Source of the DNA: Endozoicomonas sp. SCSIO W0465
GTDB lineage: Bacteria > Pseudomonadota > Gammaproteobacteria > Pseudomonadales > Endozoicomonadaceae
Assembly (NCBI RefSeq): GCF_023716865.1
Contig: NZ_CP092417.1
Location: 6,364,001 to 6,428,000, forward strand
Direction of reading: 5' to 3'
Length of the DNA stretch: 64,000 bases
Below the pieces are notes generated by a model that ran no database searches, had not been told where the DNA came from, and saw nothing but the letters and a program-made list of their open reading frames with translations. Positions within the stretch are counted from its first letter, which is position 1. Each line of letters begins with the position of its first letter. The translations under genes and the position numbers were made by a program. Positions 38,448 through 47,873 of this stretch are shown piece after piece.

Positions 38448-40180
38448 CCGTCATTCAGCACCCGTATCAGGAATAAATTTCCTGATACGGTCGCCCAAGA
38501 ATTGAAATAATAGTCAACTGCCTTTCTTGTAATCCAACCACATGCTTTTCATGTCCATCGACCAATAGCACGTTGATACCCTGAAAGCAGAAAAACACCC
38601 AACGCGCTGTCGGGTTTTGGCAGGGTTTCCGCTTCATGTCCGGGAAAAACCGACTCTGTCGTTTTAGCTCATGCCTAATTCGATGCTGAATCGCCGCATA
38701 CACTAACAGACACAGCGTCATCACCATCAGCAAGGCTTCTATTCGTTCCGGTTTCTTTAAAAACAGCGAAGAAACCAGAAACTCCGGGCTCTTCAAAAAC
38801 CGAAAGCCACGCTCTACTGACTGTTGTGATTTGTAAGTACTTAGCACTTCTGCTGTACTCAGCCGACTGTCGTCCAGATCATTCGTCGCCAGCACAAAGC
38901 AACCCAGAGAACACTCTGCATCTTTGCGACAGTCAACGGATACCCAAGGATATCCGCTCACATAATATTCAATACTGTCCGGTTTAGAGCCTTTCTCCGG
39001 ACGACCTACCTTGGTATAGCAGGGTTTCTCAGTAATGACAGGTTCCGCCTGACAATAAATAGTTTTTGACTGCCATTCATCGAACGCACGCAATGCGTCG
39101 GTTTCACACTTGAAGGCTTTTTTGGCCAGTTTACTGGTCAGCGCTTCTGCTTCTTTCTCAGACTTCTTTAGCATTTTTTTCAGCAGTGTTTTTTGTTCGC
39201 TCTTTCGAGCCTGCTCGCTGCGGACCAGAATCCAGCGCTGGGAGACACCCGCATGATCTGACAGCATTTCATGACTCTCATAGCCCTCAGCACCCTCCAC
39301 TGGTGTCATTTCACAAGAAGCGACACTGTCAATCAGTTCTCTGGCTTCTTTGATTTTTGACGGAACCCGGGTGATAAATTGCTGGCCCTGCTGATGAAGT
39401 ATCTGTACGTTATCTGTTGTATAAAGTGCTGCATCACCAATCAGGTAGCGATTATTCAGGGCTTCCCGGTAGGATTTCAAATGGCTGCTGATGACTTTTT
39501 TAAAGTTTTTATTGTCGTTTACGTTGCCACTGGACGCTTTCATAAAAACGGGAATACCGGCCTGATTTTCCGTCATCATCAGCAGTATTGCCTGGTTGAG
39601 CTCGGGTCGATGATCCCTGCTGTATCCACGACAGAGTTTGATACAGTGCATATCTTCTTCGTCGACGTCAGATTCGCTGTTATAAACGCCGTCCACATGC
39701 AAGCTTGTTGAGTCAAGGTTCAGAGCTTTGCACGACAGTTTTAAGACATTCACTGCCTTGACAGCCAGCGATAAATAGACCTCACTTACATCCAGTTCAA
39801 AAAGCTGATCCAGGGCTCTGCCGAGTACACTGTCGTTAATGTGTTCGGGTTTAATACCGGGCCTGATGAGTTTATCCAGCGGTTTATCAGCATGAAACTC
39901 CGGGAACATATGAAGCGTGCGAGCAGTGAACCCAAGGCCGTTAAGCAGCATTGATACTACGGTTTCGCCAAAGGAAATATTCCGGTGTTCAGATTGGTTA
40001 GGAACCAGGGAATCCAGATGATTAGAGATACCGAGTTCTTTGCACATACCGGCAACCAAACCCATATGATCGATACGTTGAATGTGGAACTGATGAGGAT
40101 GCATTGGACATGTTCATTCTGAGAATTTTTTACATTTTAGCCGGTGTAGGGAAATTCTCAGATTGAGTGCTGAATGACGG
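38448..40180 (-). mobile_element. IS1634-family insertion sequence with TTATAT target duplication
   Basis: A 1733-bp element with ends CCGTCATTCAGCACC and its inverted partner GAGTGCTGAATGACGG. It is flanked by TTATAT (38442-38447 and 40181-40186). It lies in opposite orientation within the 3' end of the IS110 transposase gene. Confidence 0.93.
38467..40104 (-). CDS. IS1634-family transposase
   Basis: An intact 545-residue transposase with the N-terminal DUF4277-like segment (HIQRIDHMGLVAGMCKELGI), catalytic regions LNLDSTSLHVDG, YLIGDAALYTTDN and the C-terminal YKSQQSVERGFRFLKSPEF with the conserved Glu. A long charged coiled-coil insert lies around residues 285-330. Confidence 0.93.
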   Translation of the reverse strand: MHPHQFHIQRIDHMGLVAGMCKELGISNHLDSLVPNQSEHRNISFGETVVSMLLNGLGFTARTLHMFPEFHADKPLDKLIRPGIKPEHINDSVLGRALDQLFELDVSEVYLSLAVKAVNVLKLSCKALNLDSTSLHVDGVYNSESDVDEEDMHCIKLCRGYSRDHRPELNQAILLMMTENQAGIPVFMKASSGNVNDNKNFKKVISSHLKSYREALNNRYLIGDAALYTTDNVQILHQQGQQFITRVPSKIKEARELIDSVASCEMTPVEGAEGYESHEMLSDHAGVSQRWILVRSEQARKSEQKTLLKKMLKKSEKEAEALTSKLAKKAFKCETDALRAFDEWQSKTIYCQAEPVITEKPCYTKVGRPEKGSKPDSIEYYVSGYPWVSVDCRKDAECSLGCFVLATNDLDDSRLSTAEVLSTYKSQQSVERGFRFLKSPEFLVSSLFLKKPERIEALLMVMTLCLLVYAAIQHRIRHELKRQSRFFPDMKRKPCQNPTARWVFFCFQGINVLLVDGHEKHVVGLQERQLTIISILGRPYQEIYS

Positions 40181-40325
40181 TTATATTGATCCTGACACTG
40201 ATTACGAGGGTTTGATGGTCAGGAAGAATGCGGCACGCTGGTTGAACAAACTGGTCGATTACGGCTACCTGGCTCAGGCCCAGCAATAAGCCTGAGTTTT
40301 TATTAATACGAGAGTTCCTTGTTCT

Positions 40326-40649
40326 TTACAGGGCGGTTGCTTGCACCTTGAGTTCAGGGATTTTCACGGCAAAGGCGTAGTACTTGGTCTTGTCGATGGG
40401 CATTTCCACCTTGGGTGGTTCCAGATCCTGATACTCAACCCCCACGGCACGATCATAATCCGCGACCGTAATATCAGGCCGGGTACGGATCACCACCTTG
40501 GAGCCTTCCGACTGGATCTCGCCTTCCCACTTGGTGTTACAGATGGCCGCCAACACGGTTCGTTTATAGAACTTCGCGTTGAGTTTCTTGGAGTAAATAA
40601 CGGACAGGGCATTGGCCATAGCCCCCGTTGGAAATGTGGTCGTTGCCAT
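40326..40649 (-). pseudogene. Phage major capsid protein, N-terminal fragment
   Basis: About 100 codons starting MATTTFPTGAMANALSVIYSKKLNAKFYKRTVLAAICNT, a P22-coat-like N-terminus of major capsid proteins. The reading frame ends a few codons after KIPEL where the IS110 3' end begins (about 40345). The remaining capsid gene and all tail genes are missing on the other side of IS110. It lies downstream of the scaffold gene, in the usual order. Confidence 0.75.
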
Positions 40650-40706
40650 GATTCAAGTCCTTTGAATCACGGGAAGCAGTTATACGACGATAATTAAACG
40701 CTCCCC

Positions 40707-41691
40707 TCAGAGGCGGCCTCCCTGCTTGATCCACTGGGCCAGAATCTTGTCGAGTTTTTCTTCATTGTCGTTAAACTCTTTCTGCGGCATGGCCGCAATC
40801 TGTTCCAGCGTCAGGCTCGGTTGGTGCCCCCGGGTTTTAGGGACTGAGTGGGTCCGCACCGGCGGTTCACTCAGCTGCTTTGCCTGCTGCATTTTCTGTA
40901 CTGGATCAGGTGCCGGTTTCGGTGCAGGCTTGTTTACACCTGCGGCCTCTTTATAGAGACTCATGACCTGCGCTGCACCCAGTGGGCTGACACGACTCAA
41001 CTCCTGAACATCAGCCGTTTGTCGTGCAAACCAGCCTTTAAAATCCTCACTGGCAGAGATCTGCTCTACATCCGGATGTAGACTGCGCAACTTGTTCCAG
41101 AATGCCTGTTGTGCCCGCTCCGCCTCCTGCTCCTGCCGAGCCTTCTCAATGGCGGCCAGCCGCTGTTCCAGTTTGCGGTTGAGCTGTTCCGACTCATCCA
41201 GCTTGTTGAACACCGGGTCCAGCTCCTGGTAGTCCTTGCGGAGTTCCTGAAACTGGTCGGACGGCTCTGGCTCACTGTTTGGCTGAGCGGTGCCCTGCTG
41301 ACTGAGCAGATCCACCTTGGCCTTCAGCAGCGCCATCTGCTGCTGAAGCTCGGTATTGCTTCGCTCCAGGTCAGCGGCTTTCTGGGTGGCCTGAGTCATC
41401 AGGGCATGGGCATTCTTGCGGGACTCTTCCGCCTTGGTGTACTTGTCCTGCCAGTCTTCACCGTTATCGTCATTGGATGCTGGAGCAGGCGGCTCTGACG
41501 GTTCGTCATCAGCGTCCAACTCCGGTTCGGGTGGCGGGGGTAGCTCATCAGCGGGTTGGGTTCTGATCGGTTTGCTTGTCCTGCTCGTCCTCTTGCTGGG
41601 CAAAAGCGGCAGGGGCCTCCGTAGTCAGACCCATAAGGGCTGCTAGTTCGGCATCGGTTTCCTGATCCAGTTTTTCGGCATCTATGGCCAT
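40707..41691 (-). pseudogene. Phage scaffolding protein, probably frameshifted
   Basis: The ATG at 41691 has an excellent AAGGAGAG site and encodes MAIDAEKLDQETDAELAALM..., acidic and Gln-rich, but stops at 41548. The next frame has no ATG near its start (only TTG at 41603) and continues PADELPPPPEPELDADDEPSE with a long coiled coil (about 80-160) and a basic C-terminal helix (EEKLDKILAQWIKQGG), as in scaffolds that bind coat protein. Joining the two frames with a +1 shift near 41550 gives one sensible acidic protein. The position between portal and coat supports scaffold. Confidence 0.75.
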
Positions 41692-41883
41692 CTTCACTCT
41701 CCTTGTGGGGCTCGTTGGCTTGTCCACTTGGTTGCGCCTATGAAAGTCCGTGGGGCTCTGGGCTTGTCCATATTCTTTCAGGCATTGTTCGCCGCCCACT
41801 TTCCGCTCCCCGCGACCCGTAAAAGACGATACTGGTTTGGCTTTTACGGGAAGCGGGGAGCGGACAGCGGGGAGCGACGAAAG

Positions 41884-42117
41884 TTATTGTCGTAAATAGG
41901 TTCGCGATCGCTGCGACAGTTGCATCAGATCACTGAGTTCCTGAGTCTTACCCTGCAGGATGCGCAATTCGGTTGAATCCCGGGCGTGGGCCATTTTCTC
42001 CAGCAGTTCCGCCCGGCGACGTTGCAGGTGCTCGACCAGTGTCTGGTAATCCGGGTTGCCTTCCAGCCGCAGGATCGCCTCCGCCTCCTGGCTGGTCAGG
42101 TGCATTGGGTTGTGCAT
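41884..42117 (-). CDS. Small phage protein overlapping the portal gene
   Basis: About 77 residues from the ATG at 42117, preceded by GAGGAAG within the portal coding region: MHNPMHLTSQEAEAILRLEGN, then a helical coiled-coil-like part (HLQRRRAELLEKMAHARD). It overlaps the end of the portal frame by 170 bp in another frame. I do not know its function; small proteins between portal and scaffold occur in P22-like phages. Confidence 0.65.
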   Translation of the reverse strand: MHNPMHLTSQEAEAILRLEGNPDYQTLVEHLQRRRAELLEKMAHARDSTELRILQGKTQELSDLMQLSQRSRTYLRQ

Positions 42118-44026
42118 AGAGTTCTTCCTCGGGCCGCAGGGCTTTATCGGGGTCAATATCCAGGGCTTTCAGGTATTCGTTCAGCAGGTATCGGTGGTCG
42201 GTCATCGGCCCCAGTACCTCGTTCATGGTCACGTTCAGGGCGTTCATCATCCGTTCGCTCTGGATCTCCTTCGCCACCAGGGCGGCACTGCCCATGGGCA
42301 CCACGTCCAGATCGCCCCGCTTGTCGTCCATCTCCGCCCAGCGCATGGCGAAGTTGAACAGGCTCTCGATCAGGGGCACCGTGGCGTAGTCGTCGATGTT
42401 TTTCACCACGCTTTTCAGGGCCACATTGGCGGCGGTCATCAACATGCTCATGCCGCTGGCGGTCTTGTTCAGGCTCTGGGTCTGTTCGCCGTGGGTGTAG
42501 CTGGGCAGTGACGTTTCTTCATCCGCAAAGCGCCGGAACAGTTCAAAGATCCCGGACAGGTCTTTCTGGTTGCTCTGGATATTGATGGCCTGAATCATCG
42601 GCCCCTCACCATCGGAGCCGTCATACCACCACATCCGGTAGGGGTAGACCTTTTTGGCATCTTCCAGGCTGGTGCCTTCCGGCAGTTTGGAGACATCCAT
42701 CTGGAACATGGGACCGGCAGTGAGGGCGGCATTGTCCAGCAGCGCCCGGCCAGTGGAGTTCATCACATCCTGGCTGTCGTTCATCATGTAGGGGATGCCG
42801 ATGCCCCAGAAGCGATGGAGAACCGTCTCATAGGGAACGAACTTGTAGGGAATCGCCTCCGGCTTCAGCGGGTTCAGCCGGGCCATGATCATCCGGCCAT
42901 CGCATATCCAGATATTGCCCTGGTACTCCGTGTGCTCATCAATGTCGGTAACGCCGTACTCCATCAGTTGATGACCGTCTACCGGTCCCCAGTACTCCAG
43001 CACGTCGTAACGGTTGGAGGTAATGTGCGGGTCATCCGACTCATTGAGGTTGTTGAGCTCTTTTTCATAATCCAGCGGGACATGGTTACCCGCTGGCGAG
43101 TTGGCCAGAATCTCCAGTATGGTGTCGGTTTCAACGCCATGGCTGTCAGCCAGTTCCCGTAGTTCATGTTTGGTCAGCACATGACGGCGGAACAGATCGT
43201 TGGGTTTGCCACAATCGTGGGAGTAAGGGTCAGGGAACATATCGAAAATGCTGGCCCACTCCACGTCAGGCTCGATGCTCTGCTGCTCATTCAGCTGCCA
43301 CTCCTCCCCTTCCGCCTCCCACTTCTCATGCTTGCGGATATTGAGGGTGGCCACTTTGATACACCCCGTGCCGAGAGTCACCTGCTCACGGGTCACCTTC
43401 TTCAGCTCGGTCAGGGCGTCAGCATTGACCAGGTAGTCCTTGATCTTGCGCTTCATCGCCATGGCCGCTTTATTGGCCCGTTCCAGCGCCTCCGACATCA
43501 GCGCCCGTTCCATCTCATCGTACCGTTCCTGGATAAGCTGGTTGCGGGTCTGGGGATCAAGGGGATAGGGAAGCAACTCCTGAATGGCGGTCATGCGGAG
43601 GTGCCGTTTGATGCTGGCGGGTATCTCCGCCAGGGGGCTGGGCACGATATCCCAGAAGCTGTCGATGTTCTGGAACAGCAGGTCGATCAACCGAGAGTAA
43701 GCGGTGTTCACCTTGGTGGTGGTGATCTTGATAAAAATACGGCTCAGGGCCTGCTGCTCATCCATGATCCGGATCTGTTCAGGGCCGTACTCCCCTTTCA
43801 CCGCCCGCAGGGCATCCAACCACTCCGCCTCCACCTCCCGCCGTGATTCCCGGTACGCCTGCCAGCGGCTGAACAGGTCGGCAGCAAAGGCATCCCGCAC
43901 CGCCTGTTCGCGACGCTCGTTGTCCAGAGCCGCATCCAGCTCCGCCTGCGTCACCTCATCCGGGGTAGCGATCCTGACCAGTCCGTTGTCCATTATCGGT
44001 GCGCTTTCCCTCTGCGCCTGATCCAT
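41948..44026 (-). CDS. Phage portal protein (podovirus/P22-like)
   Basis: A 692-residue protein forming the DNA entry ring at one capsid vertex. Typical segments: SRIFIKITTTKVNTAYSRLIDLLF near the N-terminus, PDVEWASIFDMFPDPYSHD in the middle, NSTGRALLDNAALTAGPMF and KTASGMSMLMTAANVALK towards the C-terminal part. The last 60 residues are Gly/Pro-rich and overlap the next gene. It sits between large terminase and scaffold as in P22. Confidence 0.9.
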   Translation of the reverse strand: MDQAQRESAPIMDNGLVRIATPDEVTQAELDAALDNERREQAVRDAFAADLFSRWQAYRESRREVEAEWLDALRAVKGEYGPEQIRIMDEQQALSRIFIKITTTKVNTAYSRLIDLLFQNIDSFWDIVPSPLAEIPASIKRHLRMTAIQELLPYPLDPQTRNQLIQERYDEMERALMSEALERANKAAMAMKRKIKDYLVNADALTELKKVTREQVTLGTGCIKVATLNIRKHEKWEAEGEEWQLNEQQSIEPDVEWASIFDMFPDPYSHDCGKPNDLFRRHVLTKHELRELADSHGVETDTILEILANSPAGNHVPLDYEKELNNLNESDDPHITSNRYDVLEYWGPVDGHQLMEYGVTDIDEHTEYQGNIWICDGRMIMARLNPLKPEAIPYKFVPYETVLHRFWGIGIPYMMNDSQDVMNSTGRALLDNAALTAGPMFQMDVSKLPEGTSLEDAKKVYPYRMWWYDGSDGEGPMIQAINIQSNQKDLSGIFELFRRFADEETSLPSYTHGEQTQSLNKTASGMSMLMTAANVALKSVVKNIDDYATVPLIESLFNFAMRWAEMDDKRGDLDVVPMGSAALVAKEIQSERMMNALNVTMNEVLGPMTDHRYLLNEYLKALDIDPDKALRPEEELYAQPNAPDQPGGGGDPAAGRQPGLPDTGRAPATSPGGTAGENGPRPGFNRIAHPAG

Positions 44027-44102
44027 TCCAGGCGATGACCGGCCAGGATGGCGGGGTAGTTCCCCACCACCTTCTGGGTAAAAAGAATGATTGTCCGTTC
44101 CA

Positions 44103-45710
44103 TCAGTAGGCTGACTTTCCTGGCGAGCGATACCTCAGCTCGTTGATATTGATCTTCCGTCGTGGAAGTTTGAGCACCATCTGCTGGGCGATGGCGTAAC
44201 TGATCACCCGATCATCAAAGCAACCTTCCTGCGCATTGGTCGCCCCGTTGTCTTCGATGACGTAGGTCTGGCACTCCTTTACCGTCTCTAAGTTGCAGAT
44301 CCCCGCATCGCCATCTCTGAGCAATGCCGCCAGGTGATCAATCATTAACGGTTTTGATTTGGTCGTGGTAAGCCAGCCGATCCGTTTGGTACGTTTCTGG
44401 GTGCGCTGGTCCACGGTGGTTTCCATGTAGAGATTGGGGTACTTCAGGTCTTTCAGTTTGGTCAGGGTGGTGAGACCGTGGTTGTTTCTTTCAACGCCGA
44501 CAAGGGCATTGTGGTAGTAACGCCCCAGGTGGTTAAGCATTTTGCCCAGATCGTCCGGTGCCACATGCCCATGCCAGTGCGCCACCTGGTAACCCTCACG
44601 GTCACACACGTCGATGGTCTAGTAATCACCGTGCTTGTGCTGTTCATTGGCCGGTGCCAGCCCTTCCGCCACATCCGATCCCACCACATACTGGGTCGCA
44701 GGTTTGGGATGCTCCCAGATCTGCAGCAGACCCGGCTTGTGCCGGTTGATGCCGTTGGGAGTCAGTTCAATGGACTGGGTTGGTGTGTAACACTCGATTT
44801 TGGCCGCTTCGGTGTGTTTGGGATCGAACACCGGGCGACCGGAAAACAGAAACGCCTCCTGGATATTGCAGGGGTATTCCTGTTTGAACTTGTCTTCCGA
44901 CTTCAGCTCATAGATTTTCTGGCGACGCCACTGGAGCTGTTGATCATCCAGGTCATACTGCTGCTTCAGGTATCGTTCGTCGGCGTCGGCCGTGAAGTCG
45001 GCGGGGACTTCGCTGCGGTACTCGTCCTGCCAGAACCAAGGTATAAACACCAGTTCAAAATCACCGCGCCCAGCATCAGCGTCCATAACATAATCATAAA
45101 ACACACCACCGACGCCATTAGCAGTGCTTTCCAGAATAACTTCGGTATTATTTTCATTGGGTACTGCCTGTAATACACCCGCCAGGTGTTCATCCGCATT
45201 GGGCCAGAACGCCACTTCCGATCCATGAAACAGCTGTGCCGTGGATGAACGACCGGCGCCTTTATTGCCAGCGGTGCCTACCCGATACCCGGAGTCGTGG
45301 TAAAACTCCAACAGCTTGGAGCTCTTATTCTTCAAATCCCTCTGGGTAAACGGGGGCTGATTGTCGTGATACCGCTGCACCATATCAAACAGATTGGCGG
45401 TGGCATCCGCTTCATGGGTCAGGATATAAGCCCGCAACCCCTTGCGATTGCTCACCAGCCAGTAAAAGCGGCCTTCAGTATAGGTGGAGCAGCCCTGCTG
45501 TCTGCCCTTAAGCACCACAATTCTTACTTTGCCGGTGCGCCTTCTCTGGTCTTCGATCCGGCTGTCCAGGTACCGCTGAGCCTTGTTGAGCCGAAAGGGA
45601 ATGACTTTGGCGCTTTTGGTGCGGATCTTCAGGCACTTGCGGGCGTAGAACGTAAACTCGGTGAGCAGCCGCTCCCTGGCTGGCGTTATGCTTCCTTTTC
45701 TTCCAGCCAT
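44103..45710 (-). pseudogene. Large terminase subunit with an in-frame amber codon
   Basis: The N-terminal ATPase part (from 45710) has the Walker-A-like LKGRQQGCST and LFHGSEVAFWP, ESTANG motifs. It runs to VVGSDVAEGLAP..HGDY, then a TAG at 44619-44621. The same frame continues at once with TIDVCDREGYQVAHWHG, VGVERNNHG and CFDDRVISYAIA, the nuclease domain. One base change (for example TCG to TAG) explains the stop. Without suppression the packaging nuclease would be lost. Combined length is about 535 codons. Confidence 0.9.
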
Positions 45711-46045
45711 TCGTCCAGCGTCGGTATCTTTTCCGCTACCACAGTCTGTTCGTGCCGATCCCGCCAGTGGTAACGGTTTTTCATGTACATGATCAGCATG
45801 GCCGGGGAGACATCCTTGTTCATACCCAACGCGCCCTGCATGTACTTCTCTTCCCAGAACACCTCCGCCAGCACATCCGCCTGCGCTACGGCTTCGGCAA
45901 ACGCTTCATGCTTATCGATGTACGACAGAAACGTGTTGTAGCTGATGCCCATCTCCGTTGCCGTCGCTTTCCGGCTTAAGCCTGTGCTCATCAGTGCCTT
46001 CACCTGCTCGCACATGTCCGGTTTGTATTTGCTGTGGTTGGCCAT
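45686..46045 (-). CDS. Small terminase subunit
   Basis: From the ATG at 46045 the protein is about 119 aa: MANHSKYKPDMCEQVKALM, a helix-turn-helix (GLSRKATATEMGISYNTFLSYID) and a helical C-terminus (IPTLDEWLEEKEA). It recognises phage DNA for packaging. It overlaps the large subunit start by 25 bp. Confidence 0.85.
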   Translation of the reverse strand: MANHSKYKPDMCEQVKALMSTGLSRKATATEMGISYNTFLSYIDKHEAFAEAVAQADVLAEVFWEEKYMQGALGMNKDVSPAMLIMYMKNRYHWRDRHEQTVVAEKIPTLDEWLEEKEA

Positions 46046-46047
46046 GG

Positions 46048-46296
46048 TCAGAAAAATTGCTTGATGGCAAAGGCGATGATGCCTGCCGTGGTGGTAGCCG
46101 CGATCCACTGAATCACGCTACTGATGGTGGAGTTCTTCAGCACGGCTTTCTCAATGGAATCCAACCGTTCTTCACTGCGCTTTTCCCTCAGCGCCAGATT
46201 AACCATCCGCTCATCGTGCTTGGCCAGGGTCTGCAGAATCTGGGTAATGCCGTCCAGCTTCTGCTCGATCCGGTTGAACCGCTCTTCGTCTGCCAT
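46048..46296 (-). CDS. Small membrane-anchored coiled-coil protein of the lysis region
   Basis: 82 residues: an N-terminal coiled coil (ERFNRIEQKLDGITQILQTLAKHDERM) and one C-terminal membrane helix (VIQWIAATTTAGIIAFAIKQFF). Position between holin and terminase suggests a lysis accessory protein (spanin- or hemolysin-XhlA-like). Function is inferred from context. Confidence 0.7.
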   Translation of the reverse strand: MADEERFNRIEQKLDGITQILQTLAKHDERMVNLALREKRSEERLDSIEKAVLKNSTISSVIQWIAATTTAGIIAFAIKQFF

Positions 46297-46298
46297 GG

Positions 46299-46706
46299 CT
46301 ATCTCCGCGCCACGCCTTTCAGCTTTTCCAACGTCCGGGCACTGCCCAAGCCCAGCAGGCAGAGCAACAGAGAAATCACCGTACTGGTGTCGGCTGTGGG
46401 TAACTGCTGAACCACTTCGGCTTTATCCACAAGCATCAAACCGATGATCACCACATCACGAACAATCCAGGCCCAGGCAAGAATCAATACACAGAGCCAA
46501 CCCAGTGCAGGCCGCCAGCCAGAGACAAAGACCGAGGGATGTTTGGCCTCTTCGATAGTGGCCATCGCCTGCAGGATGTGGGGTTGTTGCAACTGATGAT
46601 TCAACAACAATTCAGCTTTGGCCCGCTCTTCATCGGATGTGAACAAAGCATCAAGTCCACCCATCAGCTCTTTGGCTATCCCTGCCATCGGGTTCAGGTT
46701 AATCAT
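46299..46706 (-). CDS. Three-transmembrane-type phage holin
   Basis: 135 residues with a conserved GWRPALGWLCVLILAWAWIV segment, a second hydrophobic helix (VVIIGLMLV) and a third (STVISLLLCLLGLGSART), as in the 3TM holin family. It forms lesions that release the endolysin. It overlaps the endolysin gene by 8 bp. Confidence 0.85.
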   Translation of the reverse strand: MINLNPMAGIAKELMGGLDALFTSDEERAKAELLLNHQLQQPHILQAMATIEEAKHPSVFVSGWRPALGWLCVLILAWAWIVRDVVIIGLMLVDKAEVVQQLPTADTSTVISLLLCLLGLGSARTLEKLKGVARR

Positions 46707-47097
46707 CGTCCATCAGCTCAAAGTGAGGGTAATCCTTAAACCGGTGATCCTTGATTTCACCATCCCGATCCCAGTCACCACCCCAGCGCAGTTTGATGCC
46801 CATCCCCTGGGCAATACCCAGAACAAAACCGGCAAAGTGGGCAGCTCGTTGATCGTCGAACCAGTTGATGGGATAAGCCATCACATCCACTGCCTTACTG
46901 GGTAGCTCGTTGTGTTTACTGTCCGGCCACAGTAATTCCGACTTGCCACTCTCAAACGCCAGCATCTGGTCAGCTTCACTTCGATGACCACAGATAATCG
47001 TGCAGTCGTAGTGCTCGATCACTTTATTGAAGACACGCTGAAGCCGCTCATCACAAGTCGACAACTGTCGCTTTGACGAAGCGGAAAAGTGAAACAT
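46699..47097 (-). CDS. Phage endolysin, M15-family peptidase
   Basis: 132 residues with the VanY/M15 zinc site: GHRSEADQ, SKHNELPSKAVDV (His and Asp ligands) and YPHFELMDDD (second His). It cleaves peptide cross-links of peptidoglycan, as in phage T5 L-alanyl-D-glutamate endopeptidase. No signal peptide, so it depends on the adjacent holin. Confidence 0.88.
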   Translation of the reverse strand: MFHFSASSKRQLSTCDERLQRVFNKVIEHYDCTIICGHRSEADQMLAFESGKSELLWPDSKHNELPSKAVDVMAYPINWFDDQRAAHFAGFVLGIAQGMGIKLRWGGDWDRDGEIKDHRFKDYPHFELMDDD

Positions 47098-47239
47098 GAT
47101 GTCCCTTTTTTTTAGTGGTTCAGTTTGGAGGTGCCAAACATAGAAAACCCGGCAATGAGAGCCGGGTTTCTTTGAAGGATTTACGCAGTTGGAGAATCAA
47201 GTTTTGGGAACTTTCCCAACCTAGAGTTTTACCGTACGT

Positions 47240-47560
47240 TTACTGACATTTTGAGTCAAGGTCAGTGGTCAGATGCTGTTCAACATCCATACTTTTGTGC
47301 AGGATACGAACCACTTGTATATGGGTCAGGCCTATCTGGCGATAAAACACAATGTGACTTCCCTGGGGAAATTTTCGGTAGCCTGGACGAATGTTGTCAC
47401 AAGGTTTGCCGGTCATTGGACTCTCGGCCAACCGATGGAAAGTATCATCCAACTGCTTCAGATAATGGTTCCTCTGCAGTCTTCCCCATCGCTTGATTGT
47501 GTACCGGGCAATATCCTTCAAGTCGCTCACGGCTTTCCAGGTTAATTCGAAGGTATTCAT
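47240..47560 (-). CDS. parE: ParE-family toxin
   Basis: A 106-residue RelE/ParE-superfamily protein: FELTWKAVSDLKDIARYTIKRWG, RLAESPMTGKPCDNIRPGYRKFPQGSHIVFYR and IQVVRILHKSMDVEQHL, all family hallmarks. ParE toxins inhibit DNA gyrase. It overlaps the antitoxin gene by 4 bp (ATGA) and is translated after it. Confidence 0.92.
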   Translation of the reverse strand: MNTFELTWKAVSDLKDIARYTIKRWGRLQRNHYLKQLDDTFHRLAESPMTGKPCDNIRPGYRKFPQGSHIVFYRQIGLTHIQVVRILHKSMDVEQHLTTDLDSKCQ

Positions 47561-47799
47561 TCCGGCAGTTCGCTATCTACCTCATCAATCAGGGATTGAT
47601 AATCGTAATCGGCAGCTTCACTCTGCTCCCCTTCTATTAGCAGGTTGCGCAGGATAGTCAGTTTGTTTTCCCGGTTCTCCAACAGCCGAAGTGCAGCCCT
47701 GACGACTTCACTGGCCGATCCGTACCGTCCACTTTCTATTTGACTGGCGATAAAGCCGTCGAAATGATCCCCCAGGGTGATACTGGTGTTTCTGGACAT
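47557..47799 (-). CDS. parD: ParD-family antitoxin
   Basis: 80 residues: ribbon-helix-helix N-terminus (NTSITLGDHFDGFIASQIESGRYGSASEVVRAALRLLE) and an acidic C-terminal tail that binds the toxin. It is first in the pair. A module within the prophage that could favour its retention. Confidence 0.92.
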   Translation of the reverse strand: MSRNTSITLGDHFDGFIASQIESGRYGSASEVVRAALRLLENRENKLTILRNLLIEGEQSEAADYDYQSLIDEVDSELPE

Positions 47800-47873
47800 G
47801 ACCTTCTTCCTTAGCCCGTATTAATACCAGTATATACCAATATCTGGTACTTTCGAGAACCCTCCCAATTCGC

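Larger units (their letters stand above)
37333..40289 (+). pseudogene. IS110-family transposase (DEDD), split near its C-terminus by IS1634
   Basis: The N-terminal DEDD RuvC-like domain (AGIDVHKMMVMVAIR, MESTGVYW, GRKTDTLDSQWLAHL) and the C-terminal Tnp_20 domain with LPGVSEMSAATLIAEIGDDMGKF and AGLCPGNNESAGK are present. At 38447 an IS1634 element is inserted. After removal of it and one TTATAT the frame continues IDPDTDYEGLMVRKN...GYLAQAQQ to a stop at 40289. The interrupted version ends with 18 foreign residues, so activity is doubtful. The element itself is inserted in the prophage coat gene. Confidence 0.9.

Noticed and set aside
43166..43846. 226-codon plus-strand frame within the portal gene
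   Set aside because: Opposite-strand shadow of a well-supported portal protein.
22556..44621. Genome-wide or phage TAG recoding
   Set aside because: Only two in-frame TAG codons, replacing different residues, and both in decaying elements; other genes here use TAG as a normal stop.
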